This document shows positions 45,052 to 54,747 of a stretch of 64,000 bases of DNA, piece after piece; position 1 is the stretch's first letter, and every line of letters begins with the position of its first letter. The translations under genes were made by a program, and so were the position numbers. The DNA lies in contig JACDOA010000002.1 of the NCBI GenBank assembly GCA_017656335.1, positions 248,001-312,000 of the forward strand, in the 5' to 3' direction. Source of the stretch: Thermosipho sp. (in: thermotogales) (lineage in GTDB: Bacteria; Thermotogota; Thermotogae; Thermotogales; Fervidobacteriaceae). The notes beneath the pieces were generated by a model. It was given only the letters and a program-made list of their open reading frames with translations. It was not told the origin of the DNA and ran no database searches.

Positions 45052-45549
45052 ATGAACATATTTTCAAAGGCAATTACTTTTTTAATAATTTATTCAGGGT
45101 TGTATTTTGGCATTGAGTTAGCAAATTGGACATTTTTAATTTTCCTTTTTGGAACGAATGAAACAATACTCCAAAATATGGAACTTGCTTTTTGGGCATA
45201 TTTGATAACAAACATAGTTGAGTATTTAGTTATTAAAAGAAAAAGACAGGAAAGAAATTTTTGGTATTCGAGGTTATTTTCGAATGTTTTAGTACCATGG
45301 TTAGTTGTTATTATTTGGTCTGTTCTTCCTGGAATTGCTGGTACTTTGGGGCCAGTATGGTTTGAAACTTCTTGGAATGTTTTTGTTGCTTTTATTACTG
45401 GATTATTTGTGATAATTATTGAAAGAGTAAAGTATAAATTTTCGTTCTCTTTTAGAGTAGTTATTGTTGTACTGTTTCTAGTTTCCTTATTCTTTTTTAT
45501 AACGATTTCTTCTGGGAATCAAAATTTATATATTTTTAAAATCTCATAA
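45052..45549 (+). CDS. Hypothetical membrane protein
   Basis: A 165-aa protein with four apparent membrane helices (about 6-35, 46-60, 78-96 and 105-122, and a last hydrophobic segment 133-151). A basic loop KRKRQERNFWYSRLF follows the second segment. Aromatic-rich helices (FWAYLITNIVEYLV). ATG follows GGGGGG. It lies 20 nt before the FGGY kinase and may share its transcript. I do not recognise a family. Confidence 0.7.
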   Translation: MNIFSKAITFLIIYSGLYFGIELANWTFLIFLFGTNETILQNMELAFWAYLITNIVEYLVIKRKRQERNFWYSRLFSNVLVPWLVVIIWSVLPGIAGTLGPVWFETSWNVFVAFITGLFVIIIERVKYKFSFSFRVVIVVLFLVSLFFFITISSGNQNLYIFKIS

Positions 45550-45569
45550 AAAGTTAGGGGGGAGATAAA

Positions 45570-47123
45570 TTGAATGAATTAGCGCTTAGTATAGATTGCG
45601 GTACACAAAGCTTGAGGGCAATTTTATTTGATAAAAATGGTTATTTGGTGGATATGGAAAGGATTAAGTTTAATCCTCCTTATTTTTCAAAATTTTATGG
45701 TTGGGCGGAACAAGATCCAGAGTTTTACTGGAAATCATTGATTATAGCTGTAAAAAGATTAAAAGATAGAAATTTTGAAAATTTTAAAAATATTATTGGT
45801 GTTACTGTTACTACTCAAAGAGATACTGTTGTTTTAGTTGATAAAAACGGGAAACCATTAAGACCTGCAATTTTATGGCTTGATCAGAGGACTGCTTCGA
45901 AGAAAAATCCACTGACTTTTTGGGAAAACATAGGTTTTACTTTAATAAACAAAAAAGAGACTGCAATTAGAACATTTAGAAAAAGCAAGCCTAATTGGAT
46001 TAAAGAAAATGAACCTGAAATATGGGATAAAACCTATAAATTTTTGCTCCTTTCGGGATATTTTTTGTATAAACTTACAGGAACATTTATTGATTCGAAA
46101 GCATCGCAAATTGGTCATATACCTTTTGATTACAAATCTCAAAAGTGGACAAAGAGTAAAAACCATTGGAGATGGCGAGTTTTTGGAGTTGAACGCGAGA
46201 AGTTACCAGAGTTAGTGCTTCCATGTGTAGAGGTTGGAAAAATATCAAAAAGAATATCAGAGGAAACTGGCATTCCTGAAGGTATTCCAATTATTACTTC
46301 TGGTTCAGATAAAGGTTGTGAAACTATTGGAGTTGGATGTTTTGATACAGATTCGGCAAGCTTAAGTTTTGGGACAACTGCGACAGTTCAAACAACATCT
46401 AAAAGATATTTCGAAACAATTCCTTTTATTCCTCCTTATCCAGCGGTTGTTCCTGGATATTACAACCCTGAAATTGAGATATTTAGAGGATATTGGCTTG
46501 TTAGCTGGTTTTTGAAGGAATTTGGAAACAAAGAAATAGAAATTGCTAATGAAAAAGGAATCTCTCCTGAATTCCTTTTAGAACCATTATTGGATAAAGT
46601 ACCGCCGGGATCTCGTGGGTTAATTTTGCATCCTATGTGGACTCCTGGTCTTGATATGCCTAATGCTAAGGGAGCAATGATTGGATTTGGAGACGTTCAC
46701 ACAAGAGCACACATATATCGAGCAATTGTAGAAGGAATCAATTATGCTCTTAGAGATGGTATGGAAAGAATAGAGAAAAAAGGAAAAATAAAAATAGAAA
46801 AATTAATGGTTTCAGGTGGAGGATCACAAAGCGAAAAAATTTGTCAAATCACGGCTAATATGTTTAATTTGCCAGTCTATAGAACACAAACTCATGAAAT
46901 GTCCGGGCTTGGAGCCGCTATGTGTGTATTTGCTGGAGTAGGTATCTATAATGATATTTTTGAATCTGGAAAGAACATGGTAAATTATTCAAAAGTTTAT
47001 GAACCTCAAAAAGATGAAGTAGAAATCTATGAAAAATTGTACAGAAAAGTTTACAAAAGGATCTACAGTTCATTGAAAAAAATTAATATTGAAATAAAAA
47101 ATATTGTTAATTACCCTGAATGA
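45570..47123 (+). CDS. FGGY-family carbohydrate kinase
   Basis: A 517-aa sugar or polyol kinase. ATPase-fold signature ALSIDCGTQSLRAILFD at the N-terminus, VTVTTQRDTVVLVD, LWLDQRT (substrate region), ITSGSDKGCETIGVGCFD, and the C-terminal FGGY signature region GINYALRDGMERIEKKGK with VSGGGSQSEKICQI (quoted in part). It is slightly long for xylulokinase. A gluconate-type permease gene follows convergently, which could suggest gluconate, but xylulose, glycerol-like and other substrates are equally possible. The TTG start follows GGGGGGAG. Confidence 0.9.
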   Translation: MNELALSIDCGTQSLRAILFDKNGYLVDMERIKFNPPYFSKFYGWAEQDPEFYWKSLIIAVKRLKDRNFENFKNIIGVTVTTQRDTVVLVDKNGKPLRPAILWLDQRTASKKNPLTFWENIGFTLINKKETAIRTFRKSKPNWIKENEPEIWDKTYKFLLLSGYFLYKLTGTFIDSKASQIGHIPFDYKSQKWTKSKNHWRWRVFGVEREKLPELVLPCVEVGKISKRISEETGIPEGIPIITSGSDKGCETIGVGCFDTDSASLSFGTTATVQTTSKRYFETIPFIPPYPAVVPGYYNPEIEIFRGYWLVSWFLKEFGNKEIEIANEKGISPEFLLEPLLDKVPPGSRGLILHPMWTPGLDMPNAKGAMIGFGDVHTRAHIYRAIVEGINYALRDGMERIEKKGKIKIEKLMVSGGGSQSEKICQITANMFNLPVYRTQTHEMSGLGAAMCVFAGVGIYNDIFESGKNMVNYSKVYEPQKDEVEIYEKLYRKVYKRIYSSLKKINIEIKNIVNYPE

Positions 47124-47156
47124 AAAAAGCCCCCAATTGAGGGGGCTAAATTTTTA
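47123..47156. terminator. Bidirectional terminator
   Basis: AGCCCCC/GGGGGCT stem (47128-47134 and 47141-47147) with loop AATTGA; an A-run on the left and T-run on the right let it work for both the kinase and the GntP gene. Confidence 0.88.
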
Positions 47157-47170
47157 AGGATTTTTATTAA

Positions 47171-48514
47171 TTAAATCAAAGGAATACTAATTAACCAGAC
47201 AATTACTGCAGCGGTTAACCCTTCTAAGAATGTTCCCAAGGTTTGTAATTTGTATCCTGTTTTAACATCCATATTGGAAAATTGTGTAACTACCCAGAAA
47301 TAACTATCATTGGCATGTGAAACTACCATTGATCCTGCACCAATTGCAACAACCACAAGTGCTTTTGCAATTGTGGATGTAAAGCCAAGGGGTGCCATCA
47401 ACGGAGCCATAAGAGAAGCTGTGGTGATAATAGCCACTGTTGATGAACCTTGTGCGGATTTAATAGCTGCGGCTATAAGGAATGGAAGCCAAATACCAAG
47501 ATTTGCCTTGGTAAGAGTTTCACCAAGTGCTCCCGCAATTCCTGAATTTTGCAAAACTTTTCCGAAAGCTCCTCCGGCTCCGGTTATTAAAATTATAACA
47601 CCAGCATTAAGAACAGCCTTTCCAACCCAACCTTCAACAGAAACTTGTGTTTTGCTGAGCTTTTTAGGTAAGAATAGAGCAATTAATATACCTATGATTA
47701 ATGCAGTAACAGGGTGGCCAATAAATCCTAAAAATGCTCTAAGACTACCATCTCCAAAAGGTTTTGTTGGAAAATCTGAAATAGATTTAAGTACAATTAA
47801 AAGAATTGGAACAATAATTGGTAAAAACGCCTTTTTAGCACTAGGAGCTTCTTTCATTTTTTGTGAAATTTCTTCTTCTGACATTTCTGGTTCGGGATCA
47901 ATTTGAATTTTTGAGCCAAATTTTAAAGCAAAAAGCCAACCAATAATAAGTGAAGGAATAGATACAATAAGTCCCCAAATAATTACAACGCCAAGATCAG
48001 CATTTAAAATCCCAGCTGCTGCAACAGGGCCAGGAGTTGGGGGGACCATAGTATGTGTTGCATAAAGTCCAAGACTCAAGGCTATAGCGCTAACTGCTAA
48101 ACTAATTTTTGACTTTTTACTGAGAGCCTTGTTTAAAGGAGAAAGGATTACAAATCCAGAGTCACAGAACACAGGAATTGAAACGATATAACCAATTATA
48201 CCCATTGCAAGAGGTACGTTCTTTTTTCCGGTGATTTTTAAAATTGCTTCCGCCATCGTATAGGCTCCACCGGATTTTTCTAAAAATACTCCAATGATTG
48301 TTCCAGCAACAATAACTATACCTATAGAACTTAATGTTCCTCCAAAACCAGCTGTAACAGAAGAGAGAATATCACCAAATTTCATGCCGGACAATATGCC
48401 GTAAATAAAAGCAGCAAAAATCAGTGCAAGAAAAGGATGAAGTCTCCATTTTACTGTTGAATATACTATAAACAAGATGGTTAAAAGTAGTAGCACTATT
48501 AACCAAATTGTCAT
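47171..48514 (-). CDS. GntP-family permease (gluconate/organic acid)
   Basis: A 447-aa permease with about 12-14 membrane helices. Family features: LHPFLALIFAAFIYGILSGM at the start, FGGTLSSIGIVIVAGTIIGVFLEKSGGA (quoted in part), IPVFCDSGFVILSPL, HTMVPPTPGPVAAAGIL and AQGSSTVAIITTASLMAP. The family carries gluconate, glycerate or other hydroxy acids by proton symport. ATG follows AGGTGGGG. Monocistronic, convergent with the kinase gene. Confidence 0.92.
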   Translation of the reverse strand: MTIWLIVLLLLTILFIVYSTVKWRLHPFLALIFAAFIYGILSGMKFGDILSSVTAGFGGTLSSIGIVIVAGTIIGVFLEKSGGAYTMAEAILKITGKKNVPLAMGIIGYIVSIPVFCDSGFVILSPLNKALSKKSKISLAVSAIALSLGLYATHTMVPPTPGPVAAAGILNADLGVVIIWGLIVSIPSLIIGWLFALKFGSKIQIDPEPEMSEEEISQKMKEAPSAKKAFLPIIVPILLIVLKSISDFPTKPFGDGSLRAFLGFIGHPVTALIIGILIALFLPKKLSKTQVSVEGWVGKAVLNAGVIILITGAGGAFGKVLQNSGIAGALGETLTKANLGIWLPFLIAAAIKSAQGSSTVAIITTASLMAPLMAPLGFTSTIAKALVVVAIGAGSMVVSHANDSYFWVVTQFSNMDVKTGYKLQTLGTFLEGLTAAVIVWLISIPLI

Positions 48515-48613
48515 AGCCCCACCTCCTTATTTAGGTTAAGACAGGAAAATTATATCAAATTTGATTATAAAAATAAAAGCATATGATAAAATGAGATTAA
48601 AGGAGGGAGATAT

Positions 48614-49444
48614 ATGGAATACGATTTGAAAAATGGAAAAAAATTAAATTTTGATCATGTTTACATAATGGGAATTGTGAATGCTACACCTGATTCTTTT
48701 TACCCTGGAAGTAGAATAAAAAAAGACAAATTAATTGATATAGTATCGAAAATGATTAACGATGGAGCGGAGATTATTGATGTTGGCGGTGAAAGCACAA
48801 GACCGGGTGCAGAAGAAGTTCCATTAGATGAAGAATTGAATAGAGTGGTTCCTGTAATAGAAACTATAAAGAAAAATTTTGATGTTATTGTTTCTGTAGA
48901 TTCTTATAAATCTAAAGTTGCTGATGAAAGTTTAAAAGTGGGAGCAGATATGGTTAATGATATTAGCGCTCTTAGATTTGATAAAAACATGGTAAATGTT
49001 ATCAGAAAATTTGATTGTCCTGTTATTTTGATGCATATGAAAGGCACACCTAAAGACATGCAAAAAAATCCATACTATGAAGATCCCGTGTTAGAAATAT
49101 ATGAATTTTTAAAAGAAAGAATTGAATTTGCCAAAAGAAATGGAATAGAAAAGATAATAATTGATCCAGGAATAGGATTTGGTAAGCGTCTAACAGATAA
49201 TTTACTTATAATAAAAAATCTAAGTAAATTTAAGGAATTAGGATATCCGATTTTATTGGGAGCAAGTAGAAAATCCATGATTGGAATGATACTGGATTTA
49301 CCAGTTGAAGAAAGATTAGAGGGAACTTTAGCAATAACTGCAATAGGTGTTGTGAATGGAGCAGATATAATACGTGTTCATGATGTAAAAGAAAATTACA
49401 GAGCTGTTAAAGTTGCAGAGGCGATAAAAAATGCGGTTAGATAA
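48614..49444 (+). CDS. folP: Dihydropteroate synthase
   Basis: A 276-aa folate-pathway enzyme joining pterin pyrophosphate to p-aminobenzoate. Signatures: YIMGIVNATPDSFYPGS (18-34), INDGAEIIDVGGESTRPGA (47-65), VSVDSYKS, ILMHMKGTP, IDPGIGFGKRL, LLGASRKSMIG and the final RVHDVKEN. Complete and normal length. ATG follows AAAGGAGGG. It overlaps the pseudouridine synthase gene by 14 nt. Confidence 0.97.
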   Translation: MEYDLKNGKKLNFDHVYIMGIVNATPDSFYPGSRIKKDKLIDIVSKMINDGAEIIDVGGESTRPGAEEVPLDEELNRVVPVIETIKKNFDVIVSVDSYKSKVADESLKVGADMVNDISALRFDKNMVNVIRKFDCPVILMHMKGTPKDMQKNPYYEDPVLEIYEFLKERIEFAKRNGIEKIIIDPGIGFGKRLTDNLLIIKNLSKFKELGYPILLGASRKSMIGMILDLPVEERLEGTLAITAIGVVNGADIIRVHDVKENYRAVKVAEAIKNAVR

Positions 49445-50126
49445 ATTTCTCTCAAACGCAGGGGTTGGAAGTAGAAAAGAAGTTAAATACATAATTAAAG
49501 AAGGAAGAGTGTTGGTAGATTACGAAATAGTTGAAGATCCTTCTTTTGAAGTCGGTAAAAATCAAAAAATATTTTTGGATGGAAAAGAGATAATTCCATA
49601 CCATAATGTGTATATAGTAATGAATAAACCAGCTGGTTTTACTTCAAGTAAATCTGAATTTGAAAGAAATGTGTTTGAGTTTATAAATCATCCGTATTTG
49701 AAAAAATTACATATTGTTGGAAGATTGGACAAAGATGTCGAAGGTCTTTTAATAATAACGAACGATGGGGATTTTACACATAAAATCATTTCTCCAAAAT
49801 CAAAAATTGAAAAAGAATATTTAGTGGAAATAATAGGAACATTAACAGAAGAGATGGTAAAAATTGCAGAGGCAGGTATAAAACTGAAAAACGGTACAAA
49901 ATTTGCGCCAGCTAAAATAAAAAAAATAAATGAAGAAGTTATATCAATTACAATAACCGAGGGAAAATTTCATGAAATAAAATTAATAACTACAGTTATT
50001 GGTTTAAAATACAAAAAGATAAAAAGGATAAGAATTGGAAAATTAAAATTGAGTGATTTCAATTTGTCTCCAGGAGAATGGATTGAAGTTCCCTTTGAAA
50101 AAGTAAGATTAGCCATGGAAAAATGA
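49431..50126 (+). CDS. RsuA/RluB-type pseudouridine synthase
   Basis: A 231-aa rRNA pseudouridine synthase. N-terminal S4 RNA-binding domain (MRLDKFLSNAGVGSRKEV, 1-18), linker NKPAGFTSS, catalytic motif GRLDKDVEGLLIITNDG with the catalytic Asp, and HEIKLITTVIGLKYKKIKRIRIG near the end (quoted in part). It modifies small- or large-subunit rRNA; which one cannot be told. Translationally linked to folP by overlap. Confidence 0.92.
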   Translation: MRLDKFLSNAGVGSRKEVKYIIKEGRVLVDYEIVEDPSFEVGKNQKIFLDGKEIIPYHNVYIVMNKPAGFTSSKSEFERNVFEFINHPYLKKLHIVGRLDKDVEGLLIITNDGDFTHKIISPKSKIEKEYLVEIIGTLTEEMVKIAEAGIKLKNGTKFAPAKIKKINEEVISITITEGKFHEIKLITTVIGLKYKKIKRIRIGKLKLSDFNLSPGEWIEVPFEKVRLAMEK

Positions 50127-50177
50127 ATTTAATATCATTTTTAATAATTAAATACTACTAACGAAGATTTATAGAAT

Positions 50178-50206
50178 TTTTCATTTTTGTTACAAAATAT
50201 TATAAT
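50178..50206 (+). promoter_or_regulatory. Probable glpX promoter
   Basis: TTTTCA (50178-50183), 17 nt, TATAAT (50201-50206). A direct repeat TTTGATTGTC x2 (50206-50225) follows immediately, at the presumed transcription start. Confidence 0.45.
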
Positions 50207-50248
50207 TTGATTGTCTTTGATTGTCATACAAAATTGGGGGTGAAAAAA

Positions 50249-51280
50249 TTGGATAGGGTACCTAAAGAAATTACCCTGGAAATGGTAAGAGTTACTGAAG
50301 CAGCTGCACTAATGGCAAGTAGATATATGGGTAGAGGAAATAAAGAAATTGTTGATAAAGTTGCAAGTGATGCAATGAGAGGAATGTTAGATTATATTGA
50401 TATGCAGGGAGTTGTTGTAATTGGAGAAGGTGAAAAAGATAAAGCTCCAATGCTTTACATAGGTGAAAAAGTTGGTAATTGGGAGGAAAACACTCCTGAA
50501 TTAGATATAGCTGTTGACCCTATTGATGGTACTAGATTAGTTGCTTATGGACTTCCAAATGCAATAAGTGTAATTGCTGCAACCGATAGAGGAGCTATAG
50601 AGTATCTTCCAACTTTTTATTCATATAAATTGGCCGTTGGTCCAGAACTAGCAGGAAAATTGGATATAAATGCTTCCATTAGAGAAAATTTAAAAGTAGC
50701 AGCTGCTATTTTAAATATTGATATTTCTGAATTAACCGTTGTGATTTTGAATAGGGAAAGACATAGGGAAATCATTGAAGAAGTAAGACGAGTTGGTGCG
50801 AGAATAAAATTAATAAGTGATGGAGATATTGCAGCTGCAATAGCAACTGCTCTTCCTGAAAGTTATGTTAATATTTATCTGGGTATTGGAGGTTCTCCGG
50901 AAGCAATTTTGGCTGCAGCAGCATTAAAATCTCTTGGAGGAGAAATTCAGCTGAAGTTGTGGCCAATAGATGAAAAAGAAAGAAATTTAATGTCTGAAAA
51001 AGGTTATGATGCAAGTAAAGTATATAAAACAGATGATTTGATAAAAAGTGATAATGTAATTTTTGCTGCAACAGGTGTCTCAGATGGCGATTTATTAAAG
51101 GGTGTTAAATATTCAAAAAATATTGCTATAACGGAATCTATAGTAATGCGTTCTAAGACAAAAACTTTAAGAAAAATAATTTCTCATCATAATTTAAAGT
51201 ACAAAACGATTCCTTTAAAGAGCGAAGGAGAGGTAAGATTTTTAAACGGGAAGAAAATGAACGAAAAGGAAGAAGAATAA
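50249..51280 (+). CDS. glpX: Fructose-1,6-bisphosphatase class II
   Basis: A 343-aa GlpX-type enzyme of gluconeogenesis. Signatures: VTEAAALMASRYMGRGNKE, VVIGEGEKDKAPMLYIGE, metal motif ELDIAVDPIDGTRLVAYG, and the C-terminal GVSDGDLLKGVK. TTG at 50249 follows GGGGTG by six nt and gives normal family length; the frame opening at 50207 includes the direct repeat and has no ribosome binding site. A terminator follows. Confidence 0.96.
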   Translation: MDRVPKEITLEMVRVTEAAALMASRYMGRGNKEIVDKVASDAMRGMLDYIDMQGVVVIGEGEKDKAPMLYIGEKVGNWEENTPELDIAVDPIDGTRLVAYGLPNAISVIAATDRGAIEYLPTFYSYKLAVGPELAGKLDINASIRENLKVAAAILNIDISELTVVILNRERHREIIEEVRRVGARIKLISDGDIAAAIATALPESYVNIYLGIGGSPEAILAAAALKSLGGEIQLKLWPIDEKERNLMSEKGYDASKVYKTDDLIKSDNVIFAATGVSDGDLLKGVKYSKNIAITESIVMRSKTKTLRKIISHHNLKYKTIPLKSEGEVRFLNGKKMNEKEEE

Positions 51281-51291
51281 AAAGTTCATTT

Positions 51292-51320
51292 GAGTGCCAT
51301 TTTGGCACTCTTTTTCTTTG
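51292..51320 (+). terminator. Intrinsic terminator of glpX
   Basis: GAGTGCCA/TGGCACTC stem (51292-51299 and 51303-51310) with a 3-nt loop, followed by TTTTTCTTT. Convergent with the MFS gene on the minus strand. Confidence 0.87.
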
Positions 51321-51327
51321 AAAAGAT

Positions 51328-52680
51328 TTACCACCATCTTTGAATTCTTTTATTTTTTTGGGGCATTTTTTTCAAAATATAAACATTTCCTAGTTTGGCA
51401 TTTTCATATATTCTTTGGGTTGGCCTTCTTGCAATAATATTAAGAATACTGAATACAAAAATTTTTGGAGAAACATACTTTTGTGTTTTTACACTGGCAA
51501 AAAGAGGGATAGCTAAGAATCTTAACACACCTTCTATTAAGAAGTAAACTTGAAGGCCAAAAATGTGATAATTTGAAATGTAGAAATCTAATTTGTTAAA
51601 GTAAGAAGCCAAATACCCTCCTGAAAACGAACCAATAAGTCCTCCAAGCCCTCCAAAAAAACCGAAAACAGCGAAATACATAGGAGAAATTCTTTTAGCT
51701 GCTTCCATGGGAAGAATAAGTAGTGAAATGTTTACAGCCGCCCAACCAATTCCAGAAATAACTGCATCAAATACAAGTCCATAGGGCCAGTGTTGTTCGT
51801 TCATTAATATCCAGAAAAATGGAGTAAGTGATACAAAGAAAATTCCCAAAACCATTATTGTTTTATTTCCTAACTTGTCACTTAATCTTCCCCAAACAAA
51901 ATAGAATAACATAGATAAAAGAGACATAGCAATTGTTGCGTAACTAATATAAGTAAGAGGAATGTGTAAGTTTTTAAGTTGATGATACGAGAAAAACGGA
52001 GCGGTCAATAACAAAATAAAATTCCAGTACATGTTTGCAAGGGATAATTTCATAAAGTTTTTTTCTGTAAAAACTTCCTTTAATTCACTTAAAGTTCCTA
52101 TAGTTTTTAAAGGAGGATCGTCAACAGGTATTAATGTAAGAATTCCTAAAAAAGTAGCAATCAAGGTAATTAAGATGACATAAATATAATTTAAAGGTGC
52201 AGATATATTATCAATTAGATAGGAATACATGTAAAAAACGATTAAAGTTGAGAATGAAATTAACGTACTTCTAAGTCCAAAATATTTTCCTCTTTTTTTC
52301 TGAGGAATTATATCAGAAACTAGAGAAGACCACGTGTTTCCTGCAAAGGATGAAAATGCCTGCGTGGCTGCAAAAACAACAATTAAAATTATGGAATAAG
52401 TTTTTCCAATTAACAGGGAAATTAAAACAATAATCCACAGGAGTTTAAAAGAATTAAAGAACATTAAAAGTTTTTTTCGATGTCTAAATTTTTCAATAAT
52501 TGCAGGTGTAATAATTTGGAAAAGTTGGAATATCATAGGAAAGGAAGCAGTTATGCCCAAAAGAATTTCGTTAAATCCAAAATAAATAGCAATAGAGGTA
52601 AAAACAACTCCTTGGGTTAATATGAAATAAAAGTTAGCAAAAATTCCTTCCAAAATTAATAATTTTTCATTTTTACCCAT
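51328..52680 (-). CDS. Major facilitator superfamily transporter
   Basis: A 450-aa protein with about twelve membrane helices: FYFILTQGVVFTSIAIYFG at the start, the motif WSSLVSDIIPQKKRGKYFGLRS, and WGRLSDKLGNKTIMVLGI (loop 8-9 motif). The pattern fits the MFS group of Thermotogota carriers without known substrate. Its ATG shares one base with the rtcB stop (TAATG), so translation is coupled, although a functional link with RNA ligation is not obvious. Confidence 0.85.
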   Translation of the reverse strand: MGKNEKLLILEGIFANFYFILTQGVVFTSIAIYFGFNEILLGITASFPMIFQLFQIITPAIIEKFRHRKKLLMFFNSFKLLWIIVLISLLIGKTYSIILIVVFAATQAFSSFAGNTWSSLVSDIIPQKKRGKYFGLRSTLISFSTLIVFYMYSYLIDNISAPLNYIYVILITLIATFLGILTLIPVDDPPLKTIGTLSELKEVFTEKNFMKLSLANMYWNFILLLTAPFFSYHQLKNLHIPLTYISYATIAMSLLSMLFYFVWGRLSDKLGNKTIMVLGIFFVSLTPFFWILMNEQHWPYGLVFDAVISGIGWAAVNISLLILPMEAAKRISPMYFAVFGFFGGLGGLIGSFSGGYLASYFNKLDFYISNYHIFGLQVYFLIEGVLRFLAIPLFASVKTQKYVSPKIFVFSILNIIARRPTQRIYENAKLGNVYILKKMPQKNKRIQRWW

Positions 52681-54077
52681 TATCCTTTTAAAACCCCCAA
52701 AGGGATCATTTTTGCAACTTTTTTAGATAGTCTTAGTTTATCGGTAATTTTTATAACCTTGTCAATATCCTTATACGCATCAGGTGCTTCCTCAATAATT
52801 GTTTTTTTGCTTTTACTTTTAACAATTATACCCTTTTTGTTTAGAGAAGCAAGAATGTCATTCAATTGTAACGTTCTTAAAGCTTGTCTTCTCCCTAATA
52901 GTCGTCCAGCACCATGAGCAGTAGAAGAAAAAGCAATGTTTTCAGATTCATCGGTTCCAATTAAAAGGTAGGATGCAGTACCCATATCTCCTGGAATAAT
53001 AACAGGTTGTCCAAATTCTTTATATTCACTTGGTATTTCTTTTCTTCCTGGACCAAAAGCCCTTGTTGCGCCTTTTCTGTGAACTACAAGTTTTTTTGTC
53101 TCGCCATTTAAAGAATGAGTTTCCAATTTTGCTATATTGTGTGCAACATCGTAAATTATTTCAACAGAAGTGTTAAAAACTTCTTTAAAAACTTTTCTAA
53201 TATAATGGGTAATTATCTGTCTATTAGAAAAAGCGTAATTTGCCGCACAATTCATTGCAGAAAAATATTTTTGGCCTAGTTCGCTTTTGAAAGGAGCATA
53301 TATTAATTGCTTGTCTGGAAGATAAACATTTTTGAAATTGTTTCTCATAAGTTGAATATAATCTGTAGCTATTTGGTGCCCAAATCCTCTACTACCTGTG
53401 TGAATCATAACTACTATTTGATTTTCAAATATTCCCAATTTTTCTGCAATTTTTTTATCAAAAATTTGAACAACTTTTTGTATTTCAACAAAATGATTTC
53501 CTGCTCCTAAGGTGCCTAATTCTTCTCTGCCACGTTCATAAGCTTTTTTGGATATATCTTCCATATTTGCGGGGGTTATTATACCGTTGTCTTCTATGAA
53601 TTTTAAGTCTTCAGGGGTTCCAAATCCCATTCCAATTGTTGCCTTTACTCCATTTTCTATGATATTTCTGAAATCTTTTAAATTGAATTTTTTTGAAGTT
53701 GATCCAACCCCGGCTGGTACAGATTCGTAGAGTTTTTGGATGACTTGCTCTAAATGGTTTTCAATGTCGCTTAAATACAAATGCGTTTTTAACAATCTAA
53801 CACCACAATTTATATCAAAACCTACTCCCCCAGGACTAATTATCCCTTCATTTGCATCAAAAGCTGCAACTCCTCCAATAGGAAAACCATATCCCCAGTG
53901 AATATCTGGCATTCCATACGCAGCTTTAACAATTCCCGGTAAACTTGCAACATTCTTTAGCTGTGTAACTGCCTCAGATATTTCTTTGAGTTCGTCTTCA
54001 TCAGTAAAAACATAAGCATCAACATTCATTTTTCCTTCTTTTGAGATTTTAAAAACATATTCGGATATTTTTTTCAT
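52680..54077 (-). CDS. rtcB: RNA-splicing ligase RtcB
   Basis: A 465-aa RtcB ligase that joins RNA 2',3'-cyclic phosphate and 5'-OH ends with GTP and Mn2+. Motifs: GMPDIHWGYGFPIGGVAAFD, GGVGFDINCGVRLL, GTLGAGNHFVEIQ, IHTGSRGFGHQIA and the guanylation motif STAHGAGRLLGRRQA with His388. MSR, usual after HGAGR, is replaced by LLG. Short archaeal-like form. It precedes the MFS gene and is 4 nt downstream of the ABC ATPase gene, so it sits in one run with the importer. No rtcA or archease gene is visible. Confidence 0.96.
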   Translation of the reverse strand: MKKISEYVFKISKEGKMNVDAYVFTDEDELKEISEAVTQLKNVASLPGIVKAAYGMPDIHWGYGFPIGGVAAFDANEGIISPGGVGFDINCGVRLLKTHLYLSDIENHLEQVIQKLYESVPAGVGSTSKKFNLKDFRNIIENGVKATIGMGFGTPEDLKFIEDNGIITPANMEDISKKAYERGREELGTLGAGNHFVEIQKVVQIFDKKIAEKLGIFENQIVVMIHTGSRGFGHQIATDYIQLMRNNFKNVYLPDKQLIYAPFKSELGQKYFSAMNCAANYAFSNRQIITHYIRKVFKEVFNTSVEIIYDVAHNIAKLETHSLNGETKKLVVHRKGATRAFGPGRKEIPSEYKEFGQPVIIPGDMGTASYLLIGTDESENIAFSSTAHGAGRLLGRRQALRTLQLNDILASLNKKGIIVKSKSKKTIIEEAPDAYKDIDKVIKITDKLRLSKKVAKMIPLGVLKG

Positions 54078-54081
54078 ATTT

Positions 54082-54747
54082 TCACCCGCTTACGTTCCAG
54101 AGATTAATTATCTCTCTGGTTAATTTTTCTTCGTTCGTTTTTTTAGAAATAATGTATTCTTTAATTATTTTTGCAGGTCTGTTTGATAATACAAGAATTC
54201 TATCTCCCAGCAATATTGCTTCTTTTATATCATGAGTAACCATAATAATAGAAAAATTTCTGTTTTTCCATTCATTTACTAAATCATTTATTATACTCCA
54301 TTTAATATGAATATCAAGAGAAGCAAATGGTTCGTCTAATAAAAGAAGATCTGGCTCTGTTACCAATGCTCTTGAAAGATTTACCCTTTGCTTCATTCCT
54401 CCACTTAACTTATTTGGGAGGTAATCTTTGAAATCATAAATTTTCATTGTTTTCAATACATTTTTAATTTTTTCGTCGTTTTCTTCGACAAATTTTAGGT
54501 TTTTATATATCGTTTTCCAAGGAATTGTCCGAGGTTCTTGAAAAACATATCCAAGTTTTCTAAATTTTTTTATTAAGATTCCTTCGTAGTTTTCAAGGCC
54601 AGCAATGATTCTTAAAAGTGTGGTTTTCCCACAACCAGATGGGCCAAGAAGAACAAGTTTTTCACGCGCTTCAAGTGAAAAACTAATATTTTCTAAAACT
54701 TTTAGATTTCCAAATGATTTTTTTATGCTTTCTAATTTAATTACCAT
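54082..54747 (-). CDS. ABC importer ATP-binding protein (SsuB/TauB/ThiZ-like)
   Basis: A 221-aa ATPase: Walker A GPSGCGKTT, Q-loop YVFQEPRTIPWKTIYKNL, signature KLSGGMKQRVNLSRAL, Walker B LLLLDEPFASLD and H-loop VTHDIKEA. The FQEPRLLPW-like Q-loop is the hallmark of the nitrate/sulfonate/taurine group. It overlaps the permease gene by 11 nt and completes a three-gene importer. Confidence 0.93.
   Translation of the reverse strand: MVIKLESIKKSFGNLKVLENISFSLEAREKLVLLGPSGCGKTTLLRIIAGLENYEGILIKKFRKLGYVFQEPRTIPWKTIYKNLKFVEENDEKIKNVLKTMKIYDFKDYLPNKLSGGMKQRVNLSRALVTEPDLLLLDEPFASLDIHIKWSIINDLVNEWKNRNFSIIMVTHDIKEAILLGDRILVLSNRPAKIIKEYIISKKTNEEKLTREIINLWNVSG

Noticed and set aside
47310-47906. 198-codon open frame opposite the GntP gene
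   Set aside because: Low-complexity Ala/Pro/Ile-rich translation, no ribosome binding site, and fully inside a well-supported gene on the other strand.
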